A stretch of DNA of 64,000 bases from Yeosuana sp043876835 (GTDB lineage: Bacteria > Bacteroidota > Bacteroidia > Flavobacteriales > Flavobacteriaceae): assembly GCF_043876835.1 (NCBI RefSeq), contig NZ_JBAWJZ010000001.1, forward strand, positions 62,001 to 126,000, given 5' to 3'. The position numbers and the translations under genes were made by a program. How positions within the stretch are numbered: position 1 is the stretch's first letter; each line of letters starts with the position of its first letter. A model generated the notes under the pieces. That model had not been told where the DNA came from and made no database searches. It saw nothing but the letters and a program-made list of their open reading frames with translations. Below, piece after piece: positions 61,870 to 64,000 of the stretch.

Positions 61870-63360
61870 TTATAATACCCCTTGAATAAAAGGTTCTAAA
61901 CTTTTCATAATCATTTCACTTAACCAGAAAGGTGCTACACCTATTCCAATTACAGGAATCATTAATAATAAAATACCTGTTTTTTCAAACCATGTTGCCT
62001 TTGGCAAATCGTTTACTTCATTGGTTTCTAATGGTCCCATCATTATTTTTCCAACCAATCTTAAAATATAAACCGATGTTACCACAATAGATGACACAAC
62101 TAGTATTGTAAGAACTCTATTGAATGTATCTGAATTTTGCTGAAAAGCTCCAACGAAAATATTCATTTCAGCTACAAATCCACTAAACCCAGGCAGTCCT
62201 AAATAAGCCAATCCTGTTATAACATAAATAGCACCGATAAATGGTAAAATTTTCATCATTCCTCCCAGTTTGGTAACATCTCTTGTATGTGTTCTTCCGT
62301 AAATCATTCCTATAAGCGCAAAAAACATAGCTGTTAACAGCCCATGGGATAAAGATTGAATGATGGCTCCATTCCAAGCAATTTTATTAAGCGTTAATAA
62401 CGCGAATAATACCAACCCTAAATGGCTCACCGATGCATAGGCATTAATGTATTTTAAATCGGTTTGTCTAATGGCTGAAAACGCTCCATAAACCACTCCA
62501 ATTGCGGCTAAAATAATAAAGAACCAAGACCAATGTAATGCACCTTGAGGCAATAAGAACATTGCAATTCTAAAAACACCATAACCTCCTAATTTCATTA
62601 ACACACCAGCGTGCAACATAGAAACAGCTGTTGGCGCCGAAGCATGACCATCAGGTGACCAAGTGTGAAATGGAAATAAAGCACTAATAACAGCAAAGCC
62701 TATAAACACAAATGGGAAAAATAATTTTTGTGCTGCTAAAGGAATATGCACTTGTGCAATATCCAATATATTGAATGTTAAAGGTCCTCCATCTGCATTT
62801 GAGTTGAAATAAATTCCTAAAATTCCAACCAATAAAATGGCAGAAGCTCCCATAAGCATAAGGGTTAACTTCATGGCAGAATATTCTCTTGGACCAGAAC
62901 CCCAAATACCTATTAACAAATACATTGGGATTACGGCAATCTCAAAAAACACAAATAATGTGAATAAATCAACCGAAATAAAAACCCCATAAACTCCTAA
63001 AGAAAGTACTATAAGCGAGATGAAAAATTCCTTAGGCAATTCCTGCATTTTCCATGAAATAAAAACACCTGCGAGAACCACAATAGCTGTTAAAAGTATT
63101 AAGGCAACCGAAATACCATCAACCCCAATATTATAATGAATGTTGAAGTTTTTAAACCAAACAACATCTTTGGTAAACACCATAATATCACTGTTTACCG
63201 CACGTTCTTTAAAATATGCAAACAACAAATTGATTGCCATACCCAATTGAACAAAACTACCAATCATTGAAACAATTCGAGACCGTTCCAGTCCTTTTGA
63301 AAAGACAAGAGCAATAACAGTTATTATAGGTACAATTATGAAAAGAGTTAGAATATCCAT
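61870..63360 (-). CDS. nuoM: NADH-quinone oxidoreductase subunit M
   Basis: 496 aa, about 14 membrane helices. Family markers are YNIGVDGISVALILLTAIV, FFEIAVIPMYLLIGIWG, FPFHTWSPDGHASAPTAVSM and ASVSHLGLVLFALLTL. It is an antiporter-like pump subunit of complex I, in order L-M-N. Confidence 0.96.
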   Translation of the reverse strand: MDILTLFIIVPIITVIALVFSKGLERSRIVSMIGSFVQLGMAINLLFAYFKERAVNSDIMVFTKDVVWFKNFNIHYNIGVDGISVALILLTAIVVLAGVFISWKMQELPKEFFISLIVLSLGVYGVFISVDLFTLFVFFEIAVIPMYLLIGIWGSGPREYSAMKLTLMLMGASAILLVGILGIYFNSNADGGPLTFNILDIAQVHIPLAAQKLFFPFVFIGFAVISALFPFHTWSPDGHASAPTAVSMLHAGVLMKLGGYGVFRIAMFLLPQGALHWSWFFIILAAIGVVYGAFSAIRQTDLKYINAYASVSHLGLVLFALLTLNKIAWNGAIIQSLSHGLLTAMFFALIGMIYGRTHTRDVTKLGGMMKILPFIGAIYVITGLAYLGLPGFSGFVAEMNIFVGAFQQNSDTFNRVLTILVVSSIVVTSVYILRLVGKIMMGPLETNEVNDLPKATWFEKTGILLLMIPVIGIGVAPFWLSEMIMKSLEPFIQGVL

Positions 63361-63370
63361 ATTAATCCTT

Positions 63371-64000
63371 TTAGTTGGTCCATAAATAAATAAACACTAA
63401 TACTATGATGACAGCTCCCATGACAAATGAAAAGGCATAATCTTGAAACTTCCCAGATTGTAACCCTTTAATTTTATTTGAAGATTTTACGGTTGAATTA
63501 CCAATTAGATTCATGGTACCATCAACCACGTGTCTGTCAAACCAAGCAAAAGGTCTGGAAATACCATTAAACAAAATCTTCTTTGTTACGAATAGATAAA
63601 TTTCATCAAAATAAAACTTATCGCTTGCCCATCTATAAAGAGGTCCGAACGCTGTTGCATATTTATCTGACAAGCTGTTTTCTTTTTTATAAAATACCCA
63701 AGCCAATGCAATACCAATTATACCAACACTTGTTGCTATACCAGCTAAAGGGTAGTTTAAATGCGCTTCAAAACCAAGTCTGTCTGCAGTAATTAATTCA
63801 CTAAACGGAATAAAACCACCAACAATACTTAATAAAGCTAAAATTATTAAGGGTACTGTCATTGATAGTGGCGATTCATGTGGTGCATGTTCATACTCTC
63901 TTTCTTTTCCCCAGAAAATACCAAAGTAAATTCTAAACATATAGAAAGCTGTAAGTCCTGCAACAAATACACCTACATAATAAATAAGTTTATTGCTTTC
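63371..64000 (-). CDS. nuoL: NADH-quinone oxidoreductase subunit L, C-terminal part (cut by window edge)
   Basis: The open frame continues to the right edge without a start; about 209 codons are visible. The visible N-side reads ESNKLIYYVGVFVAGLTAFY, followed by MFRIYFGIFWG, a typical NuoL segment. Then come SMTVPLIILALLSIVGGFIPF and the lateral-helix/C-terminal region of NuoL (KGLQSGKFQDYAFSFVMGA). The Met at 63940 is internal, not a start. Confidence 0.93.
   Translation of the reverse strand, partial: ESNKLIYYVGVFVAGLTAFYMFRIYFGIFWGKEREYEHAPHESPLSMTVPLIILALLSIVGGFIPFSELITADRLGFEAHLNYPLAGIATSVGIIGIALAWVFYKKENSLSDKYATAFGPLYRWASDKFYFDEIYLFVTKKILFNGISRPFAWFDRHVVDGTMNLIGNSTVKSSNKIKGLQSGKFQDYAFSFVMGAVIIVLVFIYLWTN

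Noticed and set aside
1..64000. CRISPR array, prophage, insertion sequence or integrase
   Set aside because: No regularly spaced repeats, phage structural genes, transposase or integrase motifs were found on either strand.

Overview
The window comes from an AT-rich member of the Bacteroidetes, most likely a marine-type Flavobacteriaceae. The evidence is the gene content (exonuclease-DnaE fusion, DUF5777 and DUF2490 barrels, TonB receptor with a carboxypeptidase-like N-terminus, Rnf operon with a RseC-like first gene), the lack of obvious Shine-Dalgarno sequences, and Bacteroidetes-type promoters (TTG, about 19 nt, TAnnTTTG), seen best in front of rpsP.

Region by region. (1) 0-7.5 kb, minus strand: a surface-polymer cluster of Hpt protein, response regulator, HEAT protein, GT2 synthase, LtaS-like sulfatase with TPRs, and YaiO-like TPR/barrel. 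(2) 7.7-18.1 kb: a 47-aa zinc ribbon and an unrecognised helical protein, then a lipid- or ester-type uptake and activation locus (FabG-like SDR; divergent Na+ symporter, exported hydrolase, TonB receptor, KASIII-like enzyme and acyl-CoA ligase). (3) 18.1-25.3 kb: a mosaic accessory region with a ferredoxin-cyclase-globin fusion, a GNAT gene between cassette-like repeats, a gene remnant, a DUF2490/P-loop/degenerate-ABC trio, and tRNA-Asp with repeated flanking sequence. (4) 25.3-32.8 kb: housekeeping genes (DUF58, ClpP paralogue, thioredoxin, lipoprotein, DnaE). (5) 33-46 kb: a redox locus with a hexaheme lipoprotein, a monoheme lipoprotein, a DUF5777 barrel, two tandem copies of a four-gene module (Tat 4Fe-4S protein, NrfD, Ig-like membrane protein, cytochrome c) and a convergent third set (tetraheme cytochrome, 4Fe-4S, NrfD). 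No molybdopterin catalytic subunit is in the window. (6) 46.3-53.7 kb: hemA, lactonase, rpsP, rimM, tRNA methyltransferase, glutaryl-CoA dehydrogenase, metallophosphoesterase, cytochrome c. (7) 54-59.5 kb: a complete rnfBCDGEA operon, flanked by an intact 2Fe-2S ferredoxin gene and a truncated copy of it. (8) 60-64 kb: nuoN, nuoM and the end of nuoL.

The strongest unifying signal is regulatory. Five promoters (hexaheme operon, second NrfD module, tetraheme operon, hemA, rnf) each carry an ATGAC-N4-GTCAT-type palindrome whose centre lies exactly 33 bp upstream of the centre of a TAnnTTTG-like -7 box. This is the class II position of an FNR/CRP-type activator. Three GTAAC-N4-GTTAC palindromes lie in the same intergenic regions. 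Together these predict one redox regulon that couples the cytochrome/NrfD modules, heme synthesis and Rnf.
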